This document shows, piece after piece, positions 18,258 through 27,563 of a stretch of DNA of 64,000 nucleotides (position 1 is the first letter of the stretch; every line of letters begins with the position of its first letter). Below the pieces are notes generated by a model. The model saw only the letters and a list, made by a program, of their open reading frames with translations, was not told the DNA's origin and searched no databases. This DNA comes from Pedobacter sandarakinus. GTDB lineage: Bacteria > Bacteroidota > Bacteroidia > Sphingobacteriales > Sphingobacteriaceae. The stretch spans positions 186,001 to 250,000 of the forward strand of contig NZ_JAPIVG010000001.1 in the NCBI RefSeq assembly GCF_026240095.1, in the 5' to 3' direction. The position numbers and the translations under genes are program-made.

Positions 18258-18929
18258 TTAAATTGCTGGATTTGCAACATATGCTGCCCAAAGTGCATCC
18301 AAGTCCTTTCCGGTTAACTTTGCCCAAATTTCTGGTTGATAAGAATGATCACGCAAAGCGGAATCAACAGATTTAATTGTACCAGACTTTACATTTTTTT
18401 CTATCCAGGCAAAAAAACGTGCCGTAATTCGATAGCTGTTTTTGTAGGTGTGTTCTGGCTTTAATGCAGGGAGGCTCCATTTGGCTCCGGCATTATCCAC
18501 ACCAAATTTAAACCTGGCGTAATCCGCAATACCTTCTGTTAACCAACCCGGACCAACGCTATTGCCATAATCCTGAACAATGTGCATCACTTCATGCGTT
18601 ACCACATCAATATCTTCAGGATGCTTATCCATCCAAATTGAACTATATGTAACCTTTCCGTTTGAAGTGGCAGCCACACCTTTGTAATTGGTATCAACCA
18701 TAAACTTAACGGTTTTCAAAGTTTTGGGGTTATACTCTTGAGCAAGTTTCGGATACACCACAAAGAAAGTTTCAATGAGTCGCTTTTTTAACTGAGGATC
18801 AAGCTGTGCATAGTTGCTCTCGAAACTTAGTGTGTAGCCATTCTTTTTGATAATTTCTTGAGCATTTAATTTCGAAAACGGAAGGATTGCCGCTAATAAT
18901 AAAGGAGTTAAAAAGGAGTTCTTTTTCAT
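18258..18929 (-). CDS. Basic secretory protein (BSP) family metallopeptidase, copy 1
   Basis: 223 aa from the ATG at 18929; a TTG 9 nt earlier is less likely. The signal peptide ends about SKLNAQ. The single domain has HEVMH at 112-116 (zincin HExxH) and the downstream GPGWLTEGIADYARFKFG, whose Glu/Asp could complete the site, as in plant PR-17-like BSP proteins (PF04450). It is probably a periplasmic or exported zinc peptidase. It is the first gene after the operator at 18987, directly ahead of GH92, so peptide cleavage and demannosylation appear coupled. Paralogues are at 19128 and 19809. Confidence 0.82.
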   Translation of the reverse strand: MKKNSFLTPLLLAAILPFSKLNAQEIIKKNGYTLSFESNYAQLDPQLKKRLIETFFVVYPKLAQEYNPKTLKTVKFMVDTNYKGVAATSNGKVTYSSIWMDKHPEDIDVVTHEVMHIVQDYGNSVGPGWLTEGIADYARFKFGVDNAGAKWSLPALKPEHTYKNSYRITARFFAWIEKNVKSGTIKSVDSALRDHSYQPEIWAKLTGKDLDALWAAYVANPAI

Positions 18930-18986
18930 GTATTTCAATTTTCAGATATTTTGGCTAGCGTTTAACGTTGCAAAATAAAAATAATA

Positions 18987-19002
18987 TGTAAAACGTTTTA
19001 CT
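18987..19002. promoter_or_regulatory. LacI-type operator before the BSP1-GH92 unit
   Basis: The perfect 14-bp palindrome GTAAAACGTTTTAC (18988-19001) has a central CG and matches the window consensus ACTAAAACGTTTTAGT at 13 of 16 positions. It is about 60 nt upstream of the ATG at 18929. On minus a TTATTTTG box (one change from TAnnTTTG) follows about 10 nt later, so the operator would overlap the -33 region. Confidence 0.75.
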
Positions 19003-19127
19003 AATAACGATACTTTTTTCATAACATTTTTGTTTTATACACATTTCGTTAGTGTACAAGAAATAAATTAGCGCAGTAACATGCTGGAAAACAAACGCTT
19101 CATCTTCAAAATGAAATATTTCAATTG

Positions 19128-19799
19128 TCAGTCTACATCTTTATTCTGAACATAAAGCTCCCAAAGGTTGTCTAATGTTTTGCCGGTTGTTTCTTCCCAA
19201 AATGCGGCGTTGTAATTGTTGCTTTTGAGTTTGGCATTAAGCAACTCGATGGTGTTTGGTGTTTGGTATTTATCTACCCACAGTAAAAAGCGGGCTGCAA
19301 CCCGATAGCCTTGTTTATAGCTCTGCCACGATGCCACCGGAGGAAGTGTCCAACTTGCTGGTGCATTATTGAGTCCATATTTAAATCTAGCGCAATCTGC
19401 TAGGCCTTCAACCAGCCACTCCGGACCGGTACCGCTAAAATTTTGTGCAATGTGAAATAACTCATGGGTTACTAAATCTGTATCTTCTGGGTGCATTTCC
19501 ATCCATTTGCCACTAAGCGTAATTTTATTATTTCCAGAGATGGCAACCCCTTGATAGTTGGTATCAATTGCAATGGTTACTTTTTTACTAGCCTTGGGGT
19601 TGTATTCGGCAACCATTTCCGGATAAACTTTGAAAAAGGTATTGGCAATATCCTGTTGCAATTTATTGGTTACCAATGGTGAATTGTTTACAAAAGATAA
19701 GCTGTATTTTCCGCGTTTAATAAGTTGTTCTTGCTCTGCACCTGCCTTAAAATGCACAAGTAAACCAAAGAGAGAAAGCATTAAAATAGAATTTTTCAT
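19128..19799 (-). CDS. BSP-family metallopeptidase, copy 2
   Basis: 223 aa with a signal peptide (to about FKAGA). HELFH lies at 112-116, exactly where copy 1 has HEVMH, and is followed by GPEWLVEGLADCARFKYG. It shares the domain plan of copies 1 and 3 but is clearly diverged (for example YSLSFVNNS, and a Cys in ADCARF), so the tandem set is old. It starts 9 nt after copy 3 stops, so the two are likely co-transcribed from upstream. It ends about 125 nt before the operator that begins the next unit. Confidence 0.8.
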   Translation of the reverse strand: MKNSILMLSLFGLLVHFKAGAEQEQLIKRGKYSLSFVNNSPLVTNKLQQDIANTFFKVYPEMVAEYNPKASKKVTIAIDTNYQGVAISGNNKITLSGKWMEMHPEDTDLVTHELFHIAQNFSGTGPEWLVEGLADCARFKYGLNNAPASWTLPPVASWQSYKQGYRVAARFLLWVDKYQTPNTIELLNAKLKSNNYNAAFWEETTGKTLDNLWELYVQNKDVD

Positions 19800-19808
19800 G
19801 ATTAGTTG

Positions 19809-20789
19809 TTATTTAGATTTTTTATCGCTGTATGTTAATGTCACTTGGTTAGGATTTTTAGCATAATCATCCCATAGCTGATCTACCGTTTTACCAGTTA
19901 GATTGGCCCACGATTGCTCGGTGTATTGATGAGCACGCAGTTGTTCATCCAGGCTTGTAATTAGTCCGGGTTTAATATTCTGCTCTAGCCAGGCAAAAAA
20001 CCTTGCGGTAATGCGGTAGCTATTTTTGTAGCTTTGTTTCTCATTAAAGGCTGGCAAACTCCATTTTGAACCTACGTTATCTACACCATATTTATAGCGA
20101 ATATAATCTGCTATACCTTCTGTTAACCAAACCGGACCAGCAGAGTAACCATAACCTTGCACAATATGCATGGTTTCATGGGTAACCACATCTATATCTG
20201 TCGGATGCGCTTTCATATAGCCGGCACTAAATAAAATTCTGTTACCACTTGCTTCTGCAACTGCTTTGTAAGCAGTATCTACAACAAAAAGTACATCGTG
20301 GGTAGATTTATTGTTAAACGTTTTAACTAGCGTAGGATAAATTTCGAAATAGGTATCAATTAAATTTCTCCTTACTGAAGGATCTAAGTTTGGGTCTTTG
20401 CTGATGAAAGTGAGCGTGTACCCTTTATGTTTGTCTTTACTGTAAGAAGACCAATTTTTAGACAAGGCAGCCCAGAGCTCCTTATTTATTTTCTTAACTG
20501 ATTTTCCTTTAACCCAGTTGCTGTTAACTTTAATCTCACCAGCTTTGGCTTTGATGGTTTCTGTTTCCGTGTTAGCTATTTCAAGCACCACATTTCTTTT
20601 GGTACGGTATCCATCTGCACTAGCGAAGCCGGGATATTGGGCATTGAACGAAGCAGTTAAGTTGGCTTCAGTTTCTTCATCTAATACGTTTTCGGCATCG
20701 ACTATTTTAATTTGGTAACCACGATTGTTTTGGCCAAAAGCGCTAACAGATCCGGCAAGTAAAATCGCTAATAAAGTTTTTTTGATCAT
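19809..20789 (-). CDS. BSP-family metallopeptidase, copy 3, with internal N-terminal duplication
   Basis: 326 aa, about 100 aa longer than its paralogues. After the signal peptide (to about SAFGQ), residues 24-95 (GYQIKIVDAEN..., NLTASFNAQYPGF) align with residues 123-194 (GYTLTFISKDPN..., NLIDTYFEIYPTL). So the front half of the domain, up to just before the active site, is duplicated. Only the second copy continues into HETMH (204-208) and GPVWLTEGIADYIRYKYG. The first repeat has no HExxH and may be an inhibitory or binding module. It is the second gene of a unit starting at 21822. Confidence 0.8.
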   Translation of the reverse strand: MIKKTLLAILLAGSVSAFGQNNRGYQIKIVDAENVLDEETEANLTASFNAQYPGFASADGYRTKRNVVLEIANTETETIKAKAGEIKVNSNWVKGKSVKKINKELWAALSKNWSSYSKDKHKGYTLTFISKDPNLDPSVRRNLIDTYFEIYPTLVKTFNNKSTHDVLFVVDTAYKAVAEASGNRILFSAGYMKAHPTDIDVVTHETMHIVQGYGYSAGPVWLTEGIADYIRYKYGVDNVGSKWSLPAFNEKQSYKNSYRITARFFAWLEQNIKPGLITSLDEQLRAHQYTEQSWANLTGKTVDQLWDDYAKNPNQVTLTYSDKKSK

Positions 20790-20853
20790 GTTGTGTGTTT
20801 GTTTTTAAAAATAGGTATGATTTCACCTTAGACAAAATCATTATTGTAATAAA

Positions 20854-21822
20854 TTAGTAGGTAATTGCTGGAAAGTCTGATTTAGCTTTAATAAGCATCG
20901 GTATCCAATCGGCTCCTTTTTCGTCTTTTGGGCCAAATGCCGTTAATGCAAGCTGTGTTAAATCAGCATTTGCAGCACCGCTCCAGAAATGAATGAATTC
21001 GCCAAAATTCATTTTACGGGTATATTGTTGGTAGGTTTTGCCCTGTACAGTAATTTGTTGTTTAGGGAAATGCTGGGCTAAGCTTGTGAAAAAGTTATTC
21101 AGCACTTTTGTTCTGCCATAATTATCGTAAATGGGTAGAAACCAATTCTTAAACCATTGCGTTCCTGCCCGTGGATAGCTGTCACTGGTAGTCATCATTT
21201 TGTTATACCACCGCTGCGCATCAGCAGACCTGTTTAGGCCTAAATACACATCGTACTGGTAGATCTCCATCCACTTACTATCATGCCAGATATCGAAAGC
21301 AGGCGATTCTTTCACACCTTTTGAAGCGCCTTCAACAATGTGACCGATCTCATGAGTTGATAGATCAATATCATTATCGGTACCATTGATCCAAGCATCT
21401 AAGCTACTTGCCCCACAATCGGTCACATTTCTAAAATCGTGTGCCCCATCAAGGTAAGTACCTGGATGACCTCCACTATACTTTCCGGCATGATAAATTA
21501 CGAAGAGTCTGCTGTCATCGCCAAACTTACCATAGGTTTTTTTGGTATAATTCCAGGCTTCAGCCATATAGGTTTTTGGCCATGCTATTGTCGGTTTTAC
21601 ATCTCCGTCGTAATAAACCACAACACTAGTGTCGTAATAAACCCGGTTTACCAATTGTATATGTTCAAACCAATGTTCTTTCCAAGTTTTTGGGGGAGCG
21701 TTTGGCGGGTCGACACTTTCTACAATCGGAGGAGCAGGCTTAATAATTTCTTGCTCTTTTTCACTATTACAAGAACAAATTGCAGAGATGAAAAGCGCTG
21801 CAATGAAAAAGGTTTTTTTCAT
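20854..21822 (-). CDS. Lipoprotein zincin with HEIGH motif
   Basis: 322 aa. A short signal with a lipobox-like end (SAICSC, Cys16 or 18) predicts a lipid-anchored surface or periplasmic protein. HEIGH at 157-161 in IDLSTHEIGHIVEG is a zincin active site. DIWHDSKWMEIYQYDVY downstream may supply the third ligand. Large aromatic-rich segments (WFEHIQLVNRVYYDTS, WFKNWFLPIYDNYGR) are unlike the BSP copies, though size and neighbourhood suggest a related peptidase role. The family is not recognised with certainty. It starts 19 nt after the SusCD terminator hairpin and leads the unit that continues into the BSP genes. Confidence 0.65.
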   Translation of the reverse strand: MKKTFFIAALFISAICSCNSEKEQEIIKPAPPIVESVDPPNAPPKTWKEHWFEHIQLVNRVYYDTSVVVYYDGDVKPTIAWPKTYMAEAWNYTKKTYGKFGDDSRLFVIYHAGKYSGGHPGTYLDGAHDFRNVTDCGASSLDAWINGTDNDIDLSTHEIGHIVEGASKGVKESPAFDIWHDSKWMEIYQYDVYLGLNRSADAQRWYNKMMTTSDSYPRAGTQWFKNWFLPIYDNYGRTKVLNNFFTSLAQHFPKQQITVQGKTYQQYTRKMNFGEFIHFWSGAANADLTQLALTAFGPKDEKGADWIPMLIKAKSDFPAITY

Positions 21823-21840
21823 AAAATCAGTTTAAATTAA

Positions 21841-21865
21841 AAGCACCGGGTAAAACCCGGTGCTT
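21841..21865 (-). terminator. Terminator after SusD, just before the HEIGH lipoprotein gene
   Basis: AAGCACCGGGT..ACCCGGTGCTT is a perfect 10-11 bp stem with a 3-nt loop, followed on minus by TTTAATTTAAA. It stops the SusC-SusD unit at 21873. The next ATG (21822) is only 19 nt beyond, so downstream peptidase genes may rely on readthrough. Confidence 0.78.
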
Positions 21866-21872
21866 AAATGTA

Positions 21873-23705
21873 TTACCAACCTGTATTCTGTACAAGCAAA
21901 GGAACTTTTTGAATTTCATTATTCGGGATTGGCCATAAATAGTGCTTTTTCTGGAAAACTCTATTTTCTGTTAAAACAGGTGTGTAAAATCCTGGTGCAT
22001 TCTGTGTAATGTTTAAACCTCTAATTTGCGTATCGGTAGTTTCGGCAATCTTCCACTCTCTGGTGTAAAAATAACGATCTAACTCGAATGCCAATTCTAC
22101 GCGGCGTTCTCTACGAATTGCATCTTTCATGTCGGTAGGGATCGCAATCGCTCCTACCCCATTACCATAAGGCGCAATGCCTGCTCTTGCACGAATTCTA
22201 TTTAAATAGGTTAAGATATCTGGGTCTGATGGATTTGATTCTTGAAGCGCCTCGATGTAATCTAAATAAATTTCAGCGAGCCTAATTACTGTAAAAATTG
22301 GTCTCCCAGAGGTCCATCCGGCTACGGTTAAATGCTTTCTGGAGGTATAACCAGTTTTAGTATAATCGTTGTTTGCAATTGCAGCCTTCCCTGCATTTCC
22401 GGTATTGGTGAAATCGGTGATTATGTTCGATTGTGGATTAATCCATTTCCGACCAGTATACGTGATACTCGAATAAAATCGAGGTTCGCGATTTACGTAC
22501 ATATTGCTAATTGAACGGGGAGCGTTTTGATCGTTTGGATCTGGCGCTTGATAGCTAGAGGTACCATTGGCTGTGTAAGAAGGATCGTTTTCAATTGGCA
22601 AACCGTTCGCAGTAAAGAAAGCATCAACTAATTGTTGGGAAGGCGATAAGAATGAACCTCCTTTATCTCCACCAGAAGCACCGTTATGATTTGGTGCTAA
22701 CGAGTATTGATAAAAAGTTACATCACCACCTCTACCGAAAATAACTTCAGAATTCCAACCGCTTAAAAATACATCTCTCGTTGCAATAAATGCTCTATTA
22801 AATGCCGTATTAGGCAATCCTGAAGGTGTAGCTGCAACAGTATACAATGCATAACTGCTATAGTTTGGATTGGTTAGAAACGCTTTGGCGGCAGTTGCTA
22901 ACCTTGTCCATTTTGCAACGTTATATGTCTGGTTAATCAGCTGTTTACCGTCTGGATTCTTTAATGCAGCATAATCGGCATTTCCGTTAAACAACGGACG
23001 TGCTGCAGTAAGCAATGTTTTGATTTTATATGCGTCTGCTACCGATGCCGTAATATGACCGTAGTCTTCGTTTGCCTGAGGTGTTGCTGGGAGAGCGGCA
23101 GCTGCACTAGTAAGCTCGCTAACGATATAATCTACGCATTCATCCATCGAATTACGTGGCTTACTAATGGCTTCAAGGGGTGCGTCTGACTGGATTGGAT
23201 CGTTACCCAGTAGAACGACAGGTCCATATTGCCTAATCAAATGGTAATAATAGATTGCCCTTAATGCCTTGGCTTCATTAAAATAACGGTTTACAATGTC
23301 GATTCCGCCAATGTTGCAATCCTGGCATCTACTAACATTAGCCATAAATGTGCTCGCTGCCTGAATACCGCGATAATAGAATTGCCAATGGTAATTTACT
23401 TCTCCACTTGTTGGATCCCATGCGCCTGTATTGATGTTTTGGGTAAAGTTTGGCAGCGTGTAATCCGCCTCATCAGAAGCTGCTGTCCAGGGACCACTAT
23501 TTCCAAGCCCGCTTGCACTCCTATCAAAGTTCTGATTTGGAAGGGTAGAATAAACATTAGCTAAAGCCTGATCTACAGTATTTTTTCTTTGATACTGTTG
23601 CTCGAAGGTTAGTCTATCGTCGGGAACTTGATTTAAAAATTTCTTGCAGCCGTAATTACCTAGTAATAGCAATGCACCAACTGTATATACAAATATTTTT
23701 TTCAT
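21873..23705 (-). CDS. SusD/RagB nutrient-binding lipoprotein, pair 1
   Basis: 610 aa. The lipobox NYGC (Cys20) is followed by KKFLNQVPDDRLT, the usual SusD mature N-terminus. TPR-like helices and the C-terminal TLNRIRARAGIAP, IRRERRVELAFELDRYFYTREWKIAET and HYLWPIPNNEIQKVP are SusD/RagB signatures. It forms the lid over the SusC transporter ending 11 nt upstream and binds glycans at the cell surface. Context (GH92, ROK kinase, shared operators) suggests mannose-containing glycans. Linkage preference cannot be read from the sequence. Confidence 0.94.
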   Translation of the reverse strand: MKKIFVYTVGALLLLGNYGCKKFLNQVPDDRLTFEQQYQRKNTVDQALANVYSTLPNQNFDRSASGLGNSGPWTAASDEADYTLPNFTQNINTGAWDPTSGEVNYHWQFYYRGIQAASTFMANVSRCQDCNIGGIDIVNRYFNEAKALRAIYYYHLIRQYGPVVLLGNDPIQSDAPLEAISKPRNSMDECVDYIVSELTSAAAALPATPQANEDYGHITASVADAYKIKTLLTAARPLFNGNADYAALKNPDGKQLINQTYNVAKWTRLATAAKAFLTNPNYSSYALYTVAATPSGLPNTAFNRAFIATRDVFLSGWNSEVIFGRGGDVTFYQYSLAPNHNGASGGDKGGSFLSPSQQLVDAFFTANGLPIENDPSYTANGTSSYQAPDPNDQNAPRSISNMYVNREPRFYSSITYTGRKWINPQSNIITDFTNTGNAGKAAIANNDYTKTGYTSRKHLTVAGWTSGRPIFTVIRLAEIYLDYIEALQESNPSDPDILTYLNRIRARAGIAPYGNGVGAIAIPTDMKDAIRRERRVELAFELDRYFYTREWKIAETTDTQIRGLNITQNAPGFYTPVLTENRVFQKKHYLWPIPNNEIQKVPLLVQNTGW

Positions 23706-23715
23706 CCTTTTAAAT

Positions 23716-26700
23716 TTAGAAATTAGCTGTTAGACCTAAAGAGTAGTTAGAGGTTAATGGGTACCTGGTACCGTTATTTGTGTTCAACTCTGGATCCCAA
23801 AGCTTAAATTTACTGATGGTAAACACGTTGTAGCCCATTCCATAAATTCTTAAGCGTTTGATTCCTAATTTTTTGATACCTTCTTTTAAGGTATAGCCCA
23901 AATCAGCATTTTTTAGTCTCAAGAAGCTGATGTCGCGTAACCACCATGTACTAGCCTGATAGTTATTATTATTGGTACCACCGTAAGATAAACGAGGATA
24001 AACAGCATCTTGACGTGGGTTTGTTGGAGTCCAACGGTCGGCAGCAACTGCCAATGCATTACCCAAACCACCAGAATTTGCAAATGATGGAATGTTCATG
24101 ATGATGTCTGCATTGTCCTGGCCCTGGAAGAACAACCCGAAATCGAAGTTTTTATAGGTTAATGAAAACCCAAATCCATAAGTCGTACTTGGTAGATCTC
24201 CCCTTCCAATTATAGTTCTGTCGAATGAGTCGATTTTGCCATCACCATTTAAATCTTTGTATTTTATATCACCCGGCATTAACGTTCCAAATTGAGTTGG
24301 GCTTGAATTAATTTCAGCTTGGCTTTCGAAGAGCTTCTCTGCAATGTATCCCACACGAGTGGAAGCCAATACATTAAAGCCACGTTGCTCCATCCAAGGG
24401 TAAGCCTGCGGTGCCTGGTCGTTCTCAATAACTTTGTCTTTATTAAACGTAACGTTTGCTCTTAAGTTTAAAGACCAATCTTTGCCTAATTGAGCATCGT
24501 ACTGGATCGTTCCATCAATACCTTTATTTTCTACAACACCTAAATTGCCAATGGGTGTATTAGCCAAGCCTATATAATTTGGTACTGTACCTCTGGAAAT
24601 AAACTGATTTTTCCTACGCTCTTGAAAGAAATCGACAATTAAGGAAAGATTATTGTTCAGGGTTTTCAACTCAAAACCTAAATCTTGTTTACGTGTTTCT
24701 GCCCATGTTACATCTACTCCATATGCGGTTACACCTAATCCTGAATTAGAAATATTTCCATTCTGACCAAATGTATAGCCATCTGCCGTGCCCACCTTTG
24801 TAAGGTAATAGAAACGTTCACTTTCGTTTCCAACATATCCGCCGCCACTTCCACCACTACCAACAATACCATCCGAATAGCGTAGTTTTACCATTTGAAT
24901 AGCATTTTTTAACGGCTCGAAGAATTTCTCATTTGATACCAGCCATCCAACACCGAATGCCGGGAAAAAGCCGTAACGTTTATCTGGTGCAAAGTTCTCT
25001 GAACCGTTATAACCTACGTTTGCCTCAAAAAAGTACTTATTATCGTAAGCATAAGTTGCACGACTGGCTATACCTTGTAAACGATATGGGAGAGACAGCG
25101 TTAAGTTTCCTGCAAATGGTGTTGTATTATCATTTTGATTATATAATAATAAACCAGTTACGGCGTGTTTACCAAACGTACGGTTGTAGTTAATTGCGGC
25201 TTCCAAATATATTTTCTTATCGCCACCATTGCCAATACCATAGTTTAAGAACTCCTGGCCCTGCAAAATTAGACCATACTTGTATCCTGATGCTGGATCT
25301 CCAGGCACGATATACGGATCATTTGGATTTATTCTGTATAAGCTTTCTCTTTTTGTTCTGTTAACTGAACTATTAGTATTAACATCAAAGGAGAACATTG
25401 TGGTAGCTGATAAGCCAGGTGTAACTTCCTTTAAATCTTGCGTTAAACGAATGTTAGAATATAGCTGTGTACTGTATCCTACCCGATATCCATTTCGGGT
25501 TACGTCTCCGTATGGGTTTCGTTGGTCGGCCTGAGGACTAATGCCTGGCAAACTTCCGTTAGGATATAAAATTGGAAAAGATGTTGGGTTAATTAAGAAA
25601 GCTTGATTGAAAATATCTTGTGCCAATAAATTACTAGGGTATCTCGTTTGACCCAAGATTCCTTTTATACCTAAATCCAACTTGGTGGTCCCTGTAATAT
25701 CCCAATTTAAATTTGCACTCACATTATAGCGCTCGAAATTCTGCTTCGCAGCATCATTTACGGCTTCATCGGTTTTGAACAGACCATCTTCGCCATAATA
25801 ACCCAAGGAAACATAATATTTAGCATTACTCACGCCACCAGATAAGTTTGCCGTTACTGATCTGTTTCTTCCAAAATCATTGTAAATGGCATCAAACCAG
25901 TTCACGTTTGGATAAAGAATGGGATCAGCTCCAGCCGCAGTTTTCTGGATAGCATCAATAGAATATGCTGGTGTAAATGCACCGGCAGCACCAGACCGTA
26001 AATAATCAGAATACTTTGCCTCATTGGCTAAGTTCATATAATCTACCCCATCAATTAAGTCTGGTTTTTTTGTAAATCGGCTTATGCCTTCATAATACTC
26101 TACGTTTATACGAGGTGTTCCAATCTTACCTTGCTTGGTATTAATTAAGATTACGCCGTTCGCCCCACGAATACCATATACTGCGGTTGCAGCTGCATCC
26201 TTTAGCACTGTAAAATTTTCAACGTCATATACGCTAATATCATTAAGGTTACGATTGGGAACACCATCAATAATTACCAGCGGACCCCTATCGTTTGCCG
26301 TTAAAGATGATACCCCACGAATAAAAATGTCTGAACCAGTTGCACCTGGCTCGCCATTTCTAGAAACGTTCACCACTCCGGGAATACGACCAGCCAGTAA
26401 TTGGCTCATGCTCGAAACAGGCTGCCTAAGCTCATCTGCTTTAACTGATGATTGTGCACCAACCAAACTCTCTTTTTTTTGTGTACCGAAACCAACAATT
26501 GCAACTTCTTGTAGATCGGAGCCTGTAGTTTCTTTTAATTTAATATCTAATACCGTTTGAGTACCAACAGTTATTTCCTGTGTTTCATACCCTACATAGG
26601 TAATAATTAAAACTGCATTTTGATCTGGAACAGAAATGGTAAATGCTCCGTTAACGTCTGCAGCTGCACTTGTTGAGCTTCCTTTTACTTTTACGCCAGC

Positions 26701-26916
26701 ACCAGGTAACGGTAAGCCTCCCTGGTCTTTTATTATACCACGAATAACGATATCAGCTTTGTTTGGTTTAGCTACTACAGAACTGTTGATATTAATAACG
26801 GTAGCATTAACCGCAATAGAAACACCACAATTTAGCGCAATTGCCGTAGCAAGTACCTTAAATGTGCCGCCTTTTACGAGCCTGCCCTTGGTTATATTTG
26901 TAAATTTTTTCATCAT
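23716..26916 (-). CDS. SusC/RagA TonB-dependent glycan importer, pair 1
   Basis: 1066 aa. The signal region runs to about residue 38. A carboxypeptidase-regulatory-like domain (VIRGIIKDQGGLPLPGAGVKVKG) and the SusC-type plug follow (EVAIVGFGTQKKESLVGAQSSV, SQLLAGRIPGVV, DIFIRGVSSL, LVIIDGVPNRNL, VLKDAAATAVYGIRGANGVI), then the barrel ending SLGLTANF. It imports oligosaccharides across the outer membrane with TonB energy. The gene lies 86 nt downstream of the discoidin lipoprotein and overlaps the same unit as SusD. The two operators at 28142 and 28218 lie upstream of the first gene. Confidence 0.95.
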   Translation of the reverse strand: MMKKFTNITKGRLVKGGTFKVLATAIALNCGVSIAVNATVININSSVVAKPNKADIVIRGIIKDQGGLPLPGAGVKVKGSSTSAAADVNGAFTISVPDQNAVLIITYVGYETQEITVGTQTVLDIKLKETTGSDLQEVAIVGFGTQKKESLVGAQSSVKADELRQPVSSMSQLLAGRIPGVVNVSRNGEPGATGSDIFIRGVSSLTANDRGPLVIIDGVPNRNLNDISVYDVENFTVLKDAAATAVYGIRGANGVILINTKQGKIGTPRINVEYYEGISRFTKKPDLIDGVDYMNLANEAKYSDYLRSGAAGAFTPAYSIDAIQKTAAGADPILYPNVNWFDAIYNDFGRNRSVTANLSGGVSNAKYYVSLGYYGEDGLFKTDEAVNDAAKQNFERYNVSANLNWDITGTTKLDLGIKGILGQTRYPSNLLAQDIFNQAFLINPTSFPILYPNGSLPGISPQADQRNPYGDVTRNGYRVGYSTQLYSNIRLTQDLKEVTPGLSATTMFSFDVNTNSSVNRTKRESLYRINPNDPYIVPGDPASGYKYGLILQGQEFLNYGIGNGGDKKIYLEAAINYNRTFGKHAVTGLLLYNQNDNTTPFAGNLTLSLPYRLQGIASRATYAYDNKYFFEANVGYNGSENFAPDKRYGFFPAFGVGWLVSNEKFFEPLKNAIQMVKLRYSDGIVGSGGSGGGYVGNESERFYYLTKVGTADGYTFGQNGNISNSGLGVTAYGVDVTWAETRKQDLGFELKTLNNNLSLIVDFFQERRKNQFISRGTVPNYIGLANTPIGNLGVVENKGIDGTIQYDAQLGKDWSLNLRANVTFNKDKVIENDQAPQAYPWMEQRGFNVLASTRVGYIAEKLFESQAEINSSPTQFGTLMPGDIKYKDLNGDGKIDSFDRTIIGRGDLPSTTYGFGFSLTYKNFDFGLFFQGQDNADIIMNIPSFANSGGLGNALAVAADRWTPTNPRQDAVYPRLSYGGTNNNNYQASTWWLRDISFLRLKNADLGYTLKEGIKKLGIKRLRIYGMGYNVFTISKFKLWDPELNTNNGTRYPLTSNYSLGLTANF

Positions 26917-27002
26917 AATTTTTTGTTAGTAACGGATTACTTTTTAAGGGATAAATAATTTTATTACCGAAGCTTGATGCCATAATATGGATCAAGTTTA
27001 AA

Positions 27003-27563
27003 CTATTGCTGTTCTTCTGGGACTTCAATTAAACGCCATTCGGATAGTTGGAATAGCGATCCGCTACCGATAGCTGATATACTGATTCGGTAGTACCTGT
27101 ATGCAATCTTGTTCTTGAAACTGTAAGTTTTTGTAAGGTTCCGTCCAGAAAAGGTTTCACCAGTTCTGGTATCTAGATCTACCCAAGTGGTACCATCTAC
27201 CGATCCACTAAACTTCCAATCTTTAGGGTCTCTCCCCGGCGCATCGTTACCCGATGTTAAGGTGTAAGACGCCACCTGTTGTGGAGCAGGGAAGGTCAAT
27301 TGCATAAAAAAATTTGTTTGGTAGGGATTGATCAAAAATTTCGTCGAGAAATCATTATCAACCACTTTTGCAGAACCCTCGGCACCTGCAGCGCCAGCAG
27401 AACTTTCGATATTAACAGACAATACAGCCTTTGCGGTAACATCTACCTTTGCTTTCCAGGTAAAAAGTTCAACTGTTGGGTATTCTTCTTTACCACATCC
27501 GAACAGAAATACTACGGCACTAGCTATCGCCAAAGCCCTCTTAGTCATTTTTAAGGGAATCAT
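27003..27563 (-). CDS. Discoidin-domain (F5/8 type C-like) surface lipoprotein
   Basis: 186 aa. The signal has a lipobox LFGC, so it is probably surface lipid-anchored. The start may be 27563 or the in-frame ATG at 27548. Residues about 60-180 look like a galactose-binding/discoidin jelly roll: VVDNDFSTKF, FMQLTFPAPQQVASYTLTSGND, RDPKDWKFSGSVDGTTWVDLD and YRYYRISISA. It is the first gene of the unit before SusC and SusD, the place a surface glycan-binding protein would occupy, although those usually follow SusD. It probably binds the target glycan. No enzyme motif is seen. Confidence 0.72.
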   Translation of the reverse strand: MIPLKMTKRALAIASAVVFLFGCGKEEYPTVELFTWKAKVDVTAKAVLSVNIESSAGAAGAEGSAKVVDNDFSTKFLINPYQTNFFMQLTFPAPQQVASYTLTSGNDAPGRDPKDWKFSGSVDGTTWVDLDTRTGETFSGRNLTKTYSFKNKIAYRYYRISISAIGSGSLFQLSEWRLIEVPEEQQ

